From positions 1 to 38,211 of the forward strand of contig DATADX010000055.1 in NCBI GenBank assembly GCA_036258315.1: a DNA stretch of 38,211 nucleotides. Reading direction: 5' to 3'. The position numbers and the translations under genes were made by a program. The notes beneath the pieces were generated by a model. That model was given only the letters and a program-made list of their open reading frames with translations, was not told the DNA's origin and searched no databases. Numbering within the stretch: the first letter of the stretch is position 1; the number at the start of each line of letters is the position of its first letter. Below, piece by piece: positions 36,544 through 38,211 of the stretch. Source of the stretch: DASSYK01 sp036258315 (lineage in GTDB: Bacteria > Actinomycetota > Thermoleophilia > Solirubrobacterales > 70-9).

Positions 36544-37950
36544 ATGCCAACGTCGAGTGCCGTCGGTCGCGTTGCGGCGATCCTCGCCCTGGCCGGGTCG
36601 GCGGTCGTCGTTTTGCTGATGCTCGTCGGCGGGGGCTCCAGCTACACCGTCACCGCCCAGTTCGAGAACGCGAGCCAGCTCGTCAGCGGCAACACGGTGA
36701 ACGTCGCCGGGGTGAGCGCGGGGTCGGTCCAGGACATCTCCCTCTCCGACGACGGCCAGGCGCTGGTCGAGCTCGAGGTCTCCGACGAATACGCGCCGCT
36801 CCCCCGCGGCACCCACGCGACCGTCCGCTCGCAGTCGCTCTCGGGGATCGCCAACCGCTACGTCGACCTCGCGCTTCCCCCGGCCGGCACCGAGACGGAG
36901 ACGATCGAGTCGGGCGGTGTCATCTCCCAGGTCGACACCACCTCCGAGGTCGACCTCGACCAGCTCTTCAACTCCCTGAACGAGGACACCGTCGCTTCGC
37001 TGAAGTCGGTGATCAAGGGCTTCGCGCGGACCTACGACGGCGTCGGCCCGCAGGCGAACCGCGGCTTCTACTACCTGAACCCGTTCCTGTCGACCTCGCG
37101 CCGGGTGTTCGGCGAGCTCAACTCCGACAAGGCGGCGCTGTCCTCGCTGCTCGTCGACTCGGCCTCGCTGACCGAGGCGCTCGCCGAGCGCAACCCCGAC
37201 ATCACCCAGCTCGTCTCGAACGTGAACCAGATGATGGGCGCGATCGGGCGCCGCGAGGGGGAGCTCGCCTCCGCGATCGAGCAGCTCCCCGACTTCATGC
37301 GCCAGTTCAACACCACGGCGGTCAACCTGCGCGCCGCGCTCGACGACGTCGACCCCCTCGTCACGGCCTCACGCCCGGTCGCGCGAAAGCTCCGCCCGTT
37401 CGCGGCGAATCTGCGCGGTTTCGCTCGCGACTCGGTGCCGACGATCAAGTCCCTGGACGGGATCGTGCGCCGCGCGGGCCCGGCCAACGACCTGATCGAG
37501 CTGGCGGACCTGCAGGTGCCGCTCGCGGACATCGGGGTCGGCCCGGTGGACCGAAACGGCGCCACCCGTGAGGGCGCGCTCCCGGCCTCCGCACAGGCGC
37601 TGACCGACTCGCTGCCGCAGCTGTCCTTCCTGCGCCCCTATGTGACGACCGAGGGGGTGACGGGGTGGTTCGACGACTTCGGGCACTCCGGCTTCCCCGA
37701 TGCGATCGGCGGGATCGGCCGCGTCGGACTGACCATGAACCCGTTCTCGGTCGGGGCTCCGCCCGTGCTGGGCAACCTGATCAACCTGACCGGGCTGGAC
37801 AACAGCCTGCCCGGCCTCGAGGCGCTCGGCTTCAGCCTCAACAACCTGAAGCGCTGCCCCGGCTCCCACGAGCGCGGGCTGTCGGCCGAGCAGCTCACGA
37901 TCGGGGGCACGATCGACTGCGACCCGTCCCAGGTGCCGCTCGGACCATGA
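36544..37950 (+). CDS. MCE/MlaD-family protein
   Basis: Mammalian-cell-entry protein of 468 residues, part of an envelope lipid-transport system. One N-terminal membrane anchor (about residues 8-28, AAILALAGSAVVVLLMLVGG) is followed by the MlaD domain: YTVTAQFENASQLVSGN, VNVAGVSAGSVQDISL, LPRGTHATVRSQSLSGIANRYVDL. A long helical region with LNEDTVASLKSVIKGFA and many Leu heptads follows, as in Mce subunits that form a channel. ATG 36544 is chosen because it places the anchor at the N-terminus; an upstream GTG at 36484 only adds polar residues. The stop overlaps the next mce gene as ATGA. Confidence 0.93.
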   Translation: MPTSSAVGRVAAILALAGSAVVVLLMLVGGGSSYTVTAQFENASQLVSGNTVNVAGVSAGSVQDISLSDDGQALVELEVSDEYAPLPRGTHATVRSQSLSGIANRYVDLALPPAGTETETIESGGVISQVDTTSEVDLDQLFNSLNEDTVASLKSVIKGFARTYDGVGPQANRGFYYLNPFLSTSRRVFGELNSDKAALSSLLVDSASLTEALAERNPDITQLVSNVNQMMGAIGRREGELASAIEQLPDFMRQFNTTAVNLRAALDDVDPLVTASRPVARKLRPFAANLRGFARDSVPTIKSLDGIVRRAGPANDLIELADLQVPLADIGVGPVDRNGATREGALPASAQALTDSLPQLSFLRPYVTTEGVTGWFDDFGHSGFPDAIGGIGRVGLTMNPFSVGAPPVLGNLINLTGLDNSLPGLEALGFSLNNLKRCPGSHERGLSAEQLTIGGTIDCDPSQVPLGP

Positions 37951-38211
37951 GGCGGCTCGCGACGATCGCGCTCCTGTTGCTCGCCGTCAGCGTGACCGTC
38001 GTCGCGACCGCCGGCGCCGAGGACTCGCGGACCTATCAGGCGAAGCTCTTCAACGCCTTCGGCCTCGTCGAGGGCTCGGAGCTGCGCGTCGCAGGCGTCA
38101 AGGCCGGCACCGTCACGGACCTCGACATCACGCCCGAGAAGACCGCGCTCGTCAGCTTCGAGGTCGGCCCCGAGTTCCCCGAGTTCAAGGCCGACGCGAG
38201 CTGCTCGTCCG
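37947..38211 (+). CDS. MCE/MlaD-family protein (3' truncated by window)
   Basis: Second mce gene; 88 codons are visible before the window ends. An N-terminal anchor or signal sequence (MRRLATIALLLLAVSVTVVA) precedes the start of an MlaD domain: YQAKLFNAFGLVEGSELRVAGVKAGTVTDL then ALVSFEVGPEF. The ATG overlaps the previous stop (ATGA), showing an operon of several mce paralogues, as is usual in actinobacteria where six tend to occur together with two permeases. The permease (MlaE/YrbE) genes are not in view and may lie further along or elsewhere. Confidence 0.92.
   Translation, partial: MRRLATIALLLLAVSVTVVATAGAEDSRTYQAKLFNAFGLVEGSELRVAGVKAGTVTDLDITPEKTALVSFEVGPEFPEFKADASCSS

Noticed and set aside
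1..38211. CRISPR array, insertion sequence, prophage or restriction/defence island
   Set aside because: No regularly spaced repeats beyond the single tandem pair at 15298-15357, and no transposase, integrase, phage or defence-gene motifs were found.

Overview
The window is GC-rich bacterial chromosome with tightly packed genes on both strands, frequent GTG/TTG starts, 1-4 nt gene overlaps, and many -10 boxes of the form TAnnnT placed 6-8 nt before a start codon. Gene content (R2lox oxidase next to a TetR gene, MCE operon, lipid-transfer-type thiolase, SnoaL-like paralogues, catabolic glutamine synthetase) fits an actinobacterium, most likely the class Thermoleophilia (Solirubrobacterales or Gaiellales-like). 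That placement is an inference from content and style; no rRNA is present. No insertion sequence, prophage, CRISPR array or rRNA is visible. No gene-free stretch exceeds about 210 bases. The only RNA gene recognised is tRNA-Pro(CGG).

Layout. 1-9.8 kb: 3' part of ligA, a SnoaL-like protein, a PBP4-type D-Ala-D-Ala carboxypeptidase, a patatin-like phospholipase, then a leftward group of acyl-CoA synthetase, glycerate kinase and SDR, a strongly promoted 58-residue protein resembling the IF2 N-terminal domain, and a NIF3-family protein. 9.8-14.5 kb: a small hypothetical plus DsbA-like pair, thiolase, a LOG-family gene with a one-base deletion, a PLD-family protein and a class I glutamine amidotransferase.

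14.5-21.6 kb is a catabolic block: SDR and aldehyde dehydrogenase diverge from a glutamine-synthetase-family ligase, which converges on a gamma-glutamyl-GABA hydrolase-type peptidase. Together these look like a gamma-glutamylated polyamine/amine pathway. The hydrolase diverges from a translationally coupled FAD oxidoreductase/glycerol-kinase-like pair. 21.6-25.5 kb holds a frameshifted ArsB/NhaD-type transporter with a CBS protein, and an APC amino-acid permease with a structured leader. Each transporter unit is followed by a very small membrane-peptide ORF (42 and 31 residues).

25.6-31.9 kb: DnaQ-like exonuclease coupled to a cNMP/CBS/nucleotidyltransferase regulator, the tRNA, SnoaL plus alpha/beta hydrolase, a TVP38-type membrane protein, and Mn superoxide dismutase overlapping a secreted cupredoxin. 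31.9-38.2 kb: a rubredoxin/R2lox operon under a divergent TetR regulator with a visible operator, a secreted lysine-rich beta-helix protein, a lipoprotein-like ORF lacking a canonical start, and the beginning of an mce operon that runs off the window.

Two clear single-base frameshifts lie in G/C runs (12.31 and 22.75 kb), so sequencing or assembly indels must be considered before calling pseudogenes. The most interesting signals are the two transporter-linked micro-ORFs, the isolated strongly expressed IF2N-like small gene, the R2lox-rubredoxin unit with its operator, and the widespread leaderless promoter architecture.
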